From Anisus vortex (Eukaryota > Mollusca > Gastropoda > Planorbidae), in contig OX421492.1 in the NCBI GenBank assembly GCA_949126835.1, forward strand, positions 39,852,498-39,916,497: 64,000 nucleotides of DNA, in the 5' to 3' direction. Positions within the stretch are counted from its first letter, which is position 1. Each line of letters opens with the position of its first letter. Positions 11,405 through 23,074 of the stretch are shown one piece after another. A model generated the notes under the pieces. That model did no database searches. It was not told where the DNA came from and saw only the letters and a program-made list of their open reading frames with translations. Both the position numbers and the translations under genes were made by a program.

Positions 11405-14400
11405 TCTTGGCATAGCACTCACTACACTTTTCATTTCTTTACCAGCACAATGTTAGGCAATTATTATTATTTGTCACATTTTTTAAAATACCGGTAGCAA
11501 TAAAAACATTAAATAATTTTGCTGTGATTTTAAAATCTATCATCACTATCACGGAGCGTTGTCCATCACTGTTTGTTGTTTTAAAGTGGGTGAATGATGA
11601 TGAGGTGACCTGGCGTGTGCGTGGTACGAAAGACAGTTGCAAGTTGAGTTTGGCTGACAAAGGTTGTGCTAGTTTATAGTGTTAGTTTTGTATTAGTGCT
11701 GTGGATTGTGTAATTGTTTGGTTAGAGGATTCAGAGAATTACATTTCACTCTTTCATTTCATTCTTTAAACCTCATTTATGAAAAGGTGTTTTTCTTCTT
11801 GTGTACTAACAGTTTCACGATTTTAATCAGCACTCGTTTAAAAAACTTGAACGTCACAATCACTGAGTTTGAAGTAGTTAGAAAAAATTCTCTTTCCTTT
11901 TTCTTTAATTAGTTATTTTAAAGCATTTTATTAAAATGAACTTACAGACTACTCAAACCTTTCTTGATTTATAACACGGTAGTCAAATTCTGTTTTCTAG
12001 ATAAATATTTTTTATCTTTAAACTAATTAAAACCTTTTCTAAAAATAAATACCGGTAACACAAATATTTTTCTTTTAAATCTTAAAAAATTTAACTATTA
12101 ATATAATATGTTTGTAATGGTGTTGGTGTTTGTCTTGCACAAAGTAGTTTAGTTGATGTAATTCTCACTAACTGAAAATCTTTAATCACTTAAATATTAA
12201 ATCAGTGATGCTCTGAGCATTGGCATAGACTGATAAGGCACATTATTTCACAGTGTTATTCTCAACAGTGTTTAATTATGTCATTTTTGTATGCTTTATT
12301 TATTTATTATTTTCAATATATTCAAAAAAGATCAACAAAAGAGGAACTTTATGGTTTTGACATTATTAAACTTGTCCACATTAAGAAAAGGTTCTTGTTA
12401 TTTAATTAAAGATGGAAAAATATAGATCATTTAGGCTATTTATTCAATGTGTTTTAATTTGAGAATACAATTATTTTAAAGGTTTTTTTTGTGGTTTTCA
12501 TGTGTTTCGAAAGGTAAATAATGTGTTTTTATAAAACCTTTCACAGAGAATCAATGGATTGTTTAACTCCATTACTAAAATGAATATACTAGAAGAGGAT
12601 GGCTAAGAAGACAAGATTTTCTAATTTCAGGCTGCAAAATTTGACTAGACCATTATTCATGTGAAGATTTCCATAAGGATTGTGTTTTAAGTTTAATATA
12701 TATGTACATTAAGAATTGTTGTAGAGAAGCTGTCTTTTTTTTTTACATACATGTATACAACTTATAGAATTACCTTTTAACATTATAAGTGGATGAATCT
12801 TGTAGGCCAATGCAACTTTATAAAGTATTTTTTCAGGTATGCTACCTTTAGATATACTAAAAGCCATATTGAGCTATATCAGAACAATGTAGAGGCAAAA
12901 CGAACAAATAGTTTTAACAACTAATAATTTATTAACAACTCAAAGTAGATAAAAGAAATTGAATAAACTTATGTCAAATTAAGAGGGATAAACAAAAATG
13001 AAGTTTTAATGAAGAATTAAATTTCATGGACTGAATCTGATGAGCCAAAGTCACAAAAACTTTTTTTTCTACAATTTATTACCAGTATTGACAAAAAAAT
13101 GTTTCCTATAAGGTTATTATGTTATAAATTTAAGTGCGCATACAAAAATTACTAGACTCTAGCTGAAAACAGCTGACATTTGTTTATAAAATATTTTTAT
13201 TTATTTTGCTTTTAATTGTAATTGTTTCCTTTATGTGACATTCAGAATAAGGATGCAACAAAATTATGCTCCTAAAATGATTTTTGTATTGCAATTTTTA
13301 TTTGGGGCACTACCTGATTATACTTTTAAATGGAGAAAATGTTTGACTAAAAGTTTTATCCAGTCTTTTACTAGGACTAAATGTAGATATTGTTCTTTAC
13401 ACCTTTAAAAGAAAATACGAAGGGAAGATAATTTATCCTTTCCTGTTTACTGCAATATTTTTTATTAATATCTAGTTTACAGTGGTTTTCTTAAAATCTT
13501 CTAAGGCCTTTATAGAACTTCTTGTCTTTGAAAGGCCCCGAGGAATTCATATAAAAGCAAAATGTTTGGACTTATTTGTAAATCCTTTAAATTAACATTG
13601 CAAAACTTTCTGTGGCTTTCTCGCTGACCATATCTCATCAGAAGGCTAACAGTAGACCACCTTCTTTCATCCTATCAATATGAAACTTGTTGACATGTTG
13701 CTTATGACAAGACATTCTATTAAATTTTCAAACCCATTAATCCCCACCCCAACTCACAAATAACAGTTTTATTGTTGTTTTTTTCATTACACCTTTTGAT
13801 GCACATTTATAAATCCTTATTGTATGCATTGGACTGACATATTTGCACCCATTTTTAAATCTTTAGTAATTACGTCCCTTTTGTTTTCTCTTTTAGTGGG
13901 TGGCAAATGCAAAAGGCTAGTGCATAACTGGATTGCATATAAAGTATATTTATACAAAAGCTTTGCATTTAGGAGTTGTATAATTATATGTTTTTAATTG
14001 GTGTGGTTGGGTGCCATGCATTCTTAGGAGCCAGCATTTGAAACATTTTTAATGATATTGTTTTTTTTAACTTTGTGAAAAAAATCTTTTGTTGATGTTA
14101 TTATTTTATCATTAATTCAACATTTTGTACAACTGAAAAAAATAGTTTGCCATTGATTTGTTGATTCCATTCAATGCTTTCCCAATATACTTATAACTAC
14201 ATATGATTCTAAATGTTAAGTGCCTATACATTTATGATGCAGGGATTTAAAAAGAAAAAGTCTTTCAAGTTGACAGTGAACATTATTTGTACATGACATA
14301 TTGAGCTTCTATATTGACTCATTTTGTTTTGAATTATTGAAATACTCTGATCTTAAAACAATGTCTTGTTGTTACATTATTTTGTATGATTACATTAATG

Positions 14401-15030
14401 GTGTCTTAGAGTTAGAGATTTGTTTGTTTAGTTTTTTTAAACAACTATCCACATGTGTGGATTTTAATTAATTTTAATGTTTATAATCTACTGGTCGTTG
14501 TATCTAATAATTAGCCAGCTGTTTACACAAAAGCTAGGACCGATAAATAATAAATACTTTGCTCAAAGACAATTTAACTAATTAAATAAACCTAAATATA
14601 AATAAAAATATAAATAAAACAAAAAGATTCAAAAGTAGAAGAAATTCAATAAATATACAATAAAACCCATTTGCCAAAAAATGGTTAATAATAAATCCCC
14701 ATAAAACAAAAAATATTGACAATATATTAATTTATATGACACTGAAGAAAATTGCCCTCAACCAATGGATATTTTGACTTTAATATTTCTGTCCCCACCC
14801 CCTATGTGAGGCCAATGCTTGCTGCCTAGATGTAGGCTGGTTCAATACTTTCCAGAACAAAAAGTAGGACCTTTTCAGAAATAAAAAGTGGGGCAATTTT
14901 AAGAAAAAAGTGTGGCCATGTTAATGATAGCCTAAAAAGTGAAACCTTTACAATAATGTGGCTTTTTCAGGAAAAAACGAGGGAAGGTGATTAGCAGTGA
15001 TGCGCTAAGTTAAAGCATCTCTTGCTTAGA
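11405..15030. other. Intergenic AT-rich region, no gene recognised
   Basis: About 3.6 kb of AT-rich sequence with no convincing exon on either strand. It may include longer 3' untranslated forms of the SLC11 transcript, since several AATAAA words occur. Near 14858-14990 there are repeated words of the type aaaaagtggggc, which look like repeat debris. Confidence 0.55.
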
Positions 15031-15040
15031 GTAGAGGTAG

Positions 15041-15690
15041 TTACAAAAAGACCTAGATAAACTACACAAATGGGAATCTAACTGGAGCATGTCTTTTCAC
15101 CCAGGAAAATGCCAACTGTTAAGAGTATCCAAGAAAAAGGAACAAATAATTTCAAATTACTTCATTCATGGCAAAGAACTATAACCCAAAGTAACAATGC
15201 AAAGTACTTAAAATTACGAGTGAGTAATAAATGAAAAGTTATCTTGTAATACTCATATTGATGAAGTAATTAAAAAATCTTAACGAAACATTTTTTTTGT
15301 GTGTAGTCCCTTAAACCTTGGGCTTGGTAGACTTGGCGGCGCCCATCTCCTCTCCAAGTCGGCGGTGGATTTATAGCTGACTGCACCGATGGTCGAACCC
15401 CTGATGCGCTGTCGACTTTTCTAACCAGCCGCCTGGATTTACAATTGTAATAAGAACATAAAACTAAAATGCTATCTAACATTAGTTAGGCCGCTAGGCC
15501 TATATAAGAATATGCATCATCTGTATGGGACCCGTCAAATAAAGAAAACATTAAAAAATTCAAACACATTCAGAAAAGAAATGCAAGGATTCTTTACTAG
15601 TGAATATTCACAACTGATAAGAGTAATACCAATTATTAAATTACTAAACCTAGAAACACTATAGGACAGAAGAGTAAAGTAATAATAATG
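15041..15690 (+). pseudogene. Dead non-LTR retrotransposon reverse-transcriptase fragment
   Basis: Translating 15041-15181 gives a 47-residue piece containing DLDKLHKWESNWSMSFHPGK, typical of the C-terminal half of LINE reverse transcriptases. Frame-shifted continuations follow: AKYL near 15206 and NTHIDEVIKKS before 15283. After an inserted SINE, from about 15508, comes MHHLYGTRQIKK and then EYSQLIRVIPIIKLLNLETL with an in-frame stop at about 15661-15663. Stops, frameshifts and the insertion show it is long dead. It is probably a Jockey/CR1-like clade, but I cannot assign it firmly. Confidence 0.8.
15284..15450 (-). mobile_element. tRNA-derived SINE inserted in the LINE fragment
   Basis: Read on the minus strand there is an A-box-like tggttagaaaag and, about 30 bases on, a B-box-like ggttcgacc, the spacing of a tRNA-type internal Pol III promoter. 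It splits the reverse-transcriptase homology at about 15283 and 15500, so it is younger than the LINE copy. Confidence 0.55.
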
Positions 15691-16057
15691 CATAGCCTAA
15701 AGCATTAATAACTCTAATTAATTTAGAAAAACAACCCAATAACAAACTGTTACAATGCTCAGATAAACATAAGGACAGAAACACTTTTCTTATCCCTTAT
15801 GCGAGAACAAATGCATAGAAATAATATTTTTTCCTGAGTTGCATTCAGGTATGGAATGGGCCTCAATGGGTTGTCTGAACAAACCAGGAAAACCAGTAAC
15901 TTGCATCATTTAAAACATTAATAAAAAAAAATGCAAGACTAAGCTCGGATCACGGATGAACGTAGGACACAATAATCTTCTTTATAGAAGGAGCGTCTGT
16001 AATATAGCCTATAAGATAATATGTGCCATAAGTGCTGCCTCATCCAGTATCGTAGCC

Positions 16058-16077
16058 GGGGGGGGGGGGGGGGGGGG
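16058..16077. repeat. Poly(G) run of 20
   Basis: Twenty consecutive G residues directly inside the left terminus of the hAT-like element. Such runs are unstable and error-prone in assembly, so the length may be approximate. Confidence 0.95.
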
Positions 16078-17428
16078 TGAGCGGCCCCTACGACCATTTT
16101 CGAAAAAAAGGGCCTTTTCTGGTAGGGGCCTAAATAAAAATAATTATTTAATTAATAATTTTAACAAACCATGAAGCACAATATATGCTGTTTCTAGTAT
16201 TTTCTTTAAATAGCATTTCAACAATTTAATTTATTACAATCATTTTGAATCATTTAGCGTGCCAACAGCGTGAAAGTCAAACTGATCAACTATATTATTT
16301 TTATACGACAATTTTTTTAGTGTCGTAGCAAGACAAAGACCAAAAGAAAAGGAGCGTAATAGAGAAAATCATTAAGGCGTTTAATATATAATTTAAAAAA
16401 AAACTAACCTGTTTGTTATTATCAGCTTTACAAAAAAATACATTCATAGCTAAAACACAATTTCATTACTCAACTTACACATTAATAGTTATCAACATTT
16501 GAAATTAGATCTATTATATAGTTGTCAAGGAATTTTTACAGTAATAGATATTAAGTCTTTAATGTTGGATCTCAGAAAAACTTAGATTTACTCTGACATA
16601 TTATTTTAACCCGAAGGTAGTATAATTTAAGATAATTACAATTTAGAAGAAAAGATACTTAATAATTATACAAACTAGATAGTTATTTTAATGTTTAGAC
16701 ATGTACATTCTTTAGTCATAAACTATTAATATAATTTTCAATTATCTTTTGTAATTTGATCATTTTAGAGTTATAAACTGTAAGGAAACATTAGAAATAT
16801 TAATGTAAAGAAAACGGGTTAATTATCTCCCTTCAATTAAATTCTCTAAATTTGATGCTAGTGATACCAAACGAGTTAATTGTTTTAATATAACTAGTGT
16901 ACTTCTGAAAATGCTCATCTATCTTAATTTGCCTTAAATTAGAGAAAGAGTTAAATGTTTTGAAATTGATTTCACGGAAAGATAGGCCCAGTTCCAATGG
17001 AAATCAATTCCAGTTGCCCAAAACTTCAAGTGCTTTTGGACCCAGTCTTGTAAATGGAAGTTTAACTCACTGAAACGTGTCGCCAAGTAATACAGAAACA
17101 TTGGCTTAAACAGTCAGTTCTCCTCATTCAATAACTGAATTTTTTTTCCATTAAGATACATCTTTATTGGTTCCAGACAAGAAAATAATATAATAATATC
17201 CAAGACTTTAACTACTTTACCTCCGTATGACTTTCTTCTAGAAGAGACTTGAGAAACTATACAAATGACTCTCTTAACAATAGATTCAATCAAAGATTGC
17301 AAGTCCAATCATTGGAGCTTTGCATGCAAACATTCCTGAACTAAAACAGTCTACGTCCAGTGTGATTCCCATGTTGTTCGCCATGCAGCACCCACTAATT
17401 ATGCTGACATACGTTGTTTTCACTTGTA

Positions 17429-17683
17429 AAAAAAAAAAGTACCCGTCGGACCGAACTGTGATCCATATGTGCGATGAAGCAGCGTTGACCAGTTTCTGTG
17501 GCCACGGCAAACTAGGTGATTGTGTGGCCAGCACTATGCACAGCCGCCTTTACTTTACCCCAACTAAGGTCAGGTACCCATCAGAGCTGGGTAGACTCAG
17601 AGACACCCTCTAGTCCCGGAAAAAAAATCCTAGCCTGCACCAGGATTCGAACCCGGGACCTACCGCTCGGCTACCGTGCCCCA
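17429..17683 (-). mobile_element. tRNA-derived SINE, best-preserved copy
   Basis: On the minus strand the head is ggcacggtagccgagcggta followed by gggttcgaatcc: a tRNA-like A box, B box and acceptor-arm region. The body then runs through gactagagggtgtctctgag, ttggggtaaagtaaaggcgg and gtgctggccacacaatcacc and ends at a poly(T) run (the A run at about 17429 on +). Three diverged relatives occur at 30720-30915, 37890-38035 and 63545-63705, so this is a dispersed family. Confidence 0.85.
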
Positions 17684-17699
17684 CTTGCATTAAACAATA

Positions 17700-17780
17700 T
17701 TCTTGGAGGTCTTTCTCGTGCCACTGAAAATCTTTCTGCGTGCCAAGTTTGGCACGCGTATCTTAGGTTGCCGACCCCTG
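17700..17780. mobile_element. Isolated hAT-type terminus
   Basis: The segment ends ...aggttgccgacccctg at 17780; its reverse complement begins caggggtcggcaacct, a widespread hAT terminal sequence. It is preceded by gtgccaagtttggcacgcg, a palindromic subterminal motif also usual in such elements. I could not find the opposite end, so this is a truncated or nested copy. Confidence 0.5.
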
Positions 17781-18330
17781 CTATAGAGCATTTGCGTTGA
17801 TTCTATAAATACTTTTCTATAGGCCTACTAGATGTTCATCCCGAAAATGAGAAGTAGATGCGATCAATTGTGCAGAAATTCCCATCACTATTAGCTGCTA
17901 GAAAAAGAATCGTGAAAGGTTAAATAAAAACTGCACTATTATACAGTGTGTGTATCCCGAGACACAGAATTTTCTTATAACACTTGGTACGTACGAATTC
18001 TTAGTTATTTTAATAATCTGGAAAAATTGCTAAAAGTGGGGCTTTTTCCTAAAAGTTTGCTCCCCCTAGTGTCAAAACATGGCTACGCCACTGGCCCCAT
18101 CTATGGCACATCTGGGCGCTTCTGAAATATGGCCTCTACTCCTGAATGGGCAATTTCATGTATGTGTAGCCTAATCCCGAAGTCAGTGTACTGGTCTCCA
18201 AGTTTCAACAGTTAACCTTTCAGGTGCGACTGAATGCCCATGGAATAACTGCCATGGACTTTTGCTAAGAAGCTGTCTCCCCTTCAGAGCAAAGTGAAAA
18301 ACCTGTAAAGTGTCAGTCTCTCTTGAGTAG

Positions 18331-18882
18331 GTTTAATGGGTCTGGTAGGGAAGAAAAGTTACATAGCCTACAAACCATTAAATTAGTAATGTGGTGAAGA
18401 AAATAGATTTCTTTGTGTAGCATACAAGCCTGAGTGTCTCGCAATGCCCCCCCCCCCCTTCCAACTGTGTTTGATCCAGAGGCGGTCTGACCTTTATTAT
18501 TGCGCCACTGATAGAACGGTGAGAACTACATCCCATCGACTGGCTGCACAACTCGACCCAGTATGTGACAATGCTGCTGTCATAATACCAAAATGGCCAA
18601 ACAGGCCTTCAAATAATCAAAGTGTAAAATGTAAATGGCAAGGAGACGGCATGAGGTGAAATTGTGCATGAAGTGAACACAGCTTGGATGCCAGTCCGTG
18701 GGTGACTGTTGTGAAACCCTGCTAGCTGGGTGTGGATTTCTTGACAAACCTAAACCTGATCACGGTGATGGGTCAATGATATAACATTATAAGACAGTAA
18801 CGTTTAATGGATCTGGTAGGGATCGAAGAAAAGTTACATAGCCTACAAACCATTAGAATCTAAATTTGTAATGTGGTGAAGA
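18331..18882. repeat. Direct repeat pair flanking a 400-bp segment
   Basis: About 75 bases beginning gtttaatgg(g/a)tctggtaggg and ending atgtggtgaagaaaa at 18331-18405 recur at 18802-18882 with small indels. Between them is about 400 bp with a C run near 18448. It could be a segmental duplication or a degenerate terminal-repeat element. Confidence 0.7.
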
Positions 18883-20481
18883 AAAAAAAAGGAAAAAAAT
18901 AGAAATAAGAAGTGTAGAACCGTCTGTATAAGAAAAAAAAAAGAAAGAAAAAATAAGTTAAAGATCGTTCTAAAGAGTAATCAAAGGTTGCTTTTCGTAT
19001 AACTCGATATCAGCAGCTGCGCCAAAGTTCGCTATATGAACCCAAGAGTTCATTATGACAATATCCCGTCTCAGGGTGCTAGGACTGCTCAGAAAGTGGG
19101 GCCTCCTTCTACAGAAAACCTGATCACTTCAAAAGAATAGGCCTATCGTATGTTTTTTTAACAGCAGAAAGGAAATAATTAGACAAGAATAGGCTCTAGG
19201 ATAGGCCCTATATAAGCGTATATGTCGCTATTTTATATGTTCTTAAAACGTAGGCCTAGCTATCATAAATAGGGCCTACTGTTTTGAAATTTATTTGTGA
19301 TAACATATATCTATATTGAAACAGTAAGATAAAAATTAAATTTAGGAATTTCTAGAAATGATGTAGATCTAGGCCTATCTAGGCCTACATTTCGACGTCA
19401 TCTGTCATTTTACTCTGGGCATTAGTCTACCGTTGACTCTATGGCCTACATATTTTGCGATATATCTACTAGATAGTAGCCTTATAGTAAATGCAATATT
19501 GCATCACCAGTCATTTACAGTTTTAAATTTCCACATGGCCACATCTCTTTTCTTAAGACGCTAGCCGGGAAGATTACCAAAAAAAAAAAAAAGGCCCAGG
19601 ATTGGACTTTTTTAAATATTATGTCTAGTATTAAATGTTATCATTTATGTTCTATGAAATAAAGACGGTGATTAAAACAGACAAGAAACAAATCAACCAG
19701 AAATCATTAAACGTAGTCTAGTTGTTATGTAAAATAATTTTAAAATATCTTCCAAGAGCTCTTGTGTTAGAAGTTGGAAAGAACAATGGAAAGGGGAAGG
19801 GTAGAGTAAGGTGAAGGTCGCATTAACGACGGAAGTTTACATTGAACAATAATTCTTAGCGATACTATACCGGCAGCTTAGGATAGGAATTACTTACAAC
19901 TTAAGGCCTACTCTACTGACACAAATTTGTAGCCCATAGGTTTAGTCTAGTTACCAAAGCAAAACTATTTAAAAAATATGACCCTTTATAACTACAGTTT
20001 CTAGGTTATCAGATTTTAAAGGTGCACAATTAATGTGGTAAGTTATGTTATACTAACTAATAATTAGTAATAATAGTTAGCCTACTAAACTACTAGTCTA
20101 ACTAATTTTTAAAGTAATTAGGCCTAGCTAATAACTTAATTGTCTTAATAAGTAAATAAGTAGGCTAAGAATATCATTGAATATGTGAATTATTTAATAT
20201 TTTTATTTATTAGACGTAATTATTATTATTATATTATATTTATTTATTATTTAACATTATTTTTTAAATTTCCTTGAATTTTAATTTTAGGGCCTGGATC
20301 TAGAAGATAGTTTTAGTACTTTTAGTCGCTTAGGTTAGGCCTACTTCTAAGTCAGTCAACTATTTGTATATTAGCCTATTTACTATTTACTAAATAATTT
20401 AGTGACACTTAGACTTAGTCACTTAGCACTTATCGAGACTAATTTAGTTTTTATTTTCTCTTTTTTTTTTTCTAAACACAG
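18883..20481. other. Intergenic region upstream of HERC1
   Basis: AT-rich, rich in taggcct words, no coding exon. The HERC1 promoter and a non-coding first exon are expected here or further left, because the first coding exon starts at a splice acceptor (tctaaacacag, AG at 20480-20481). No TATA or CpG-rich block could be singled out. Confidence 0.5.
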
Positions 20482-23074
20482 ACAAACAGAATGGCTCTAC
20501 AGAAATTCAAATTCAAGTGGATTGAACATTTTAATTCTATATGGGTCGAAGAAGATTGTGAAAGCTTAACTTTAAAAGATGACCTGGAAAGTTTGTATCA
20601 GCGCCTGGTTGTCAATAAAGAAATAGTATGTATCCCACCTCAAGCAATTTTTCTGAAAGGCCCTACGCTTCCAGATTTTAATCCAAGCCAAGAGTCATAT
20701 AATCTTGATGAACAAGAACATCTCCTTGATTCATTACTATCTAATCAACTATTTTTAGCAGAAGTTGTTAGTAGTAATACACCATTTGCACAGGTAACTA
20801 TGAGGAAAATGCTTTTCAAATTTAGATGTGTACCTTAATTGTCTTGGAATAAAACATGTAAATAAGTAATGTTGTAAAATTTTAATTAAAAATCTTAATT
20901 CTTTAGTAAATTGTATATTTTATAATGTGTTTTACAGATTCTTATGAAAAGAGTTCTGGTCATCCAGCGTATCTATTATGCCATTTCACAAAAATATCAT
21001 GCCATATTAGACAACTCTGTAGCACCCATTGTGGCCACATTGGATATAAAAAAGATTCAAAGTCAGGAGCATGCTGAGCCGGTATCTCCAATAGGCAGTG
21101 ATGCTTTAATAAAGATATGCGTCAAAACAGGACTTAGCATGCTTTTCTCCTTGTTTCGACAAAATTGGGCGCTAGCTACCAGTGCCGGGCAAATATCCTA
21201 CTGCAATGATGTCCTCATTACAGCATTAGATGTTGTTTCTTCACTACCACCTCTCTCTTTAGCCAATGACAATAAATTAACATCATTAGGCAAGTATTAT
21301 TGACATATTTGAATTTTTACATTTAAAAGAATGTGGTTGACATACTTTGTTTAAAAATAATGATTTTTCTATCATGTACTTGTTCATTGATATATCTTTT
21401 TTTTTTTTTTTTATTGTTACTAGGAAGTGAATCTTTAAGTTCTGTGACAAAGTTCCTCCGCCTAGCTGCGACACCTCAGTCAGGTGCTGACTTACAAGGC
21501 CAACAACTAGCCTCTCAACTCATGCTTGCTATCGCCATGCAGAGAGGTCTGCTTCATCACTTGTTAGACTGGGTGGATCTGGCTTTGCGAGTCTCAGCAA
21601 CTGCCCAGAGTGAAGCCAAAAAGGGGGTTGAAAACAATTATGGTCTCATTAATGGCACATTTTTCAAAGCTGTCCTGGTTCAGATGATTGAAAAGACAGC
21701 TAGTGTAAGTTTTTATTTGTAATATTTTTGTCTTTAGATGCATTGTTAAATGTGACCTGTTCCCACTAAAGGTGATATAAGTGTTTTTTTCAACATTTTA
21801 AGTTATATATATCGTTTGAAAGGGCATGGAATAAGCTTTATTTTAATACCAAATTTATTATTATACGTCAAAATTACATTTTTCTATGACACTTACTATC
21901 ACTTAGAACTAGTCAGACAAAAAAACTAGAGTTTTGAGAAAAGGCGTTTTAAAGTTTATGTATTTGCAAATGTCTAAACTCGATAGCAACCAGAGTTGTA
22001 ATATCTATATTTACATACCAATGGAAAGGGCATTCAATAATCTTTTTAGAGGTGTATATACAATATTATTTTATAATAAAACTGAAAAAAAAATATAAAA
22101 AAATTCACATATCTCAAAGAATGTAGCAGTGAAGCTATGATTCTCTCCATTTTGTGAAATTTTCATAATCTGGAAAACGGAACGACTAATTGTTATCTCC
22201 TTGTATTCCAATAGCCAATCAGCAAATTTGTATTGGAAAAATATGGTATCGTAACCAATGATCAATTTATAAATGAATTTTCATTGGATAGAAAGAAAGG
22301 AATTGTTTATCCCAAACTTCAGGCTTAAATTTTTCTGATTGGTTTCTATAAATAAATAGTGATCACAAAGAAATTCCTGAGAGTCTGCCCTTTTCAATGA
22401 TATATAATGTTATGGGGCACTGTCAAGGTTTTGGTACAAAACGATAGCTTAAATAAAGTCAATTTTTAGTGAACTTATGCTAAATTCTAAATCACACGTT
22501 GATCAAAATAATTAATTAAAATATTTTTAGGTAGAAAAAATATAAAAAACATATAAATTATGATTTAGAAATGGATAACCTAGTATTTACAAAAATATTT
22601 AAAAATTCACCGGAAAGACCCCCACAACACAAAATTGCTTGTAGCACAAATTGGTATTTGCAACGTATGTCTACTTTTGTGAGAACGGGTCACAAATATC
22701 TATTTAAATGTGACACATCAAATCGGACATGTTGATCTTATGGTAGCTTGTTATACTAGCAGTTTGAAGATCTCCAGATCAGGGTTGATAAAAATCATGC
22801 TAAAAAATATTTTAAAATCTGATTTCTTTATAATTATAATTACATTTTTTATTTCAATAATAAAATTTGCTATTTTTTTCTCATTTTCTTAATTTCTTTT
22901 TTTTTAAATTTTGATGTATATTAATTATTTTAAAGTTAGTAGGTCTAATTTCTGTTACATTACCGTCCATTATTTTTACAGGGGCATTCAGGAAGAACGA
23001 CCAGAACAACATTAAGTGTCAACCAAGATGGAATGATCCCAATGTTTGAAGCAGCCATGTTTCTTCTAGAAGAG
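20482..23074 (+). CDS. HERC1: HERC1 exons 1-4: N-terminal region
   Basis: Exons 20482-20793 (ATG 20491), 20938-21289, 21424-21704 and 22982-23074, residues 1-343. The region is helical and matches the HERC1 N-terminus, including the motifs [21 protein letters not shown] and [13 protein letters not shown]. The intron between exons 2 and 3 uses a GC donor. Exon 4 lies after a 1.28-kb intron that holds a MITE. Confidence 0.92.

Larger units (their letters stand above)
16045..18093. mobile_element. hAT-like non-autonomous element with target duplication
   Basis: The left end cagtatcgtagcc (16045-16057) and the right end, read in reverse complement, cagtggcgtagcc (18093-18081) agree at 11 of 13 bases. 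The eight bases outside each end are gcctcatc (16037-16044) and gccccatc (18094-18101), 7 of 8 identical. This is the 8-bp target duplication expected of hAT elements. The left end runs into a 20-base G run. The interior holds a SINE and a separate hAT-like terminus. No transposase frame is seen. Confidence 0.75.

Noticed and set aside
11439..11660. 73-codon minus-strand ORF downstream of the SLC11 gene
   Set aside because: No recognisable domain, no supporting splice context, and of a length expected by chance.
11405..14500. Iron-responsive element 3' of the SLC11 gene (CAGTGN loops near 12250, 12267 and 13480)
   Set aside because: The flanking bases do not form the required five-pair upper stem, and these sites lie beyond the proposed poly(A) signal.
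17640..17690. A functional tRNA gene
   Set aside because: The A and B boxes are present, but the sequence continues into a SINE body with relatives elsewhere in the window.
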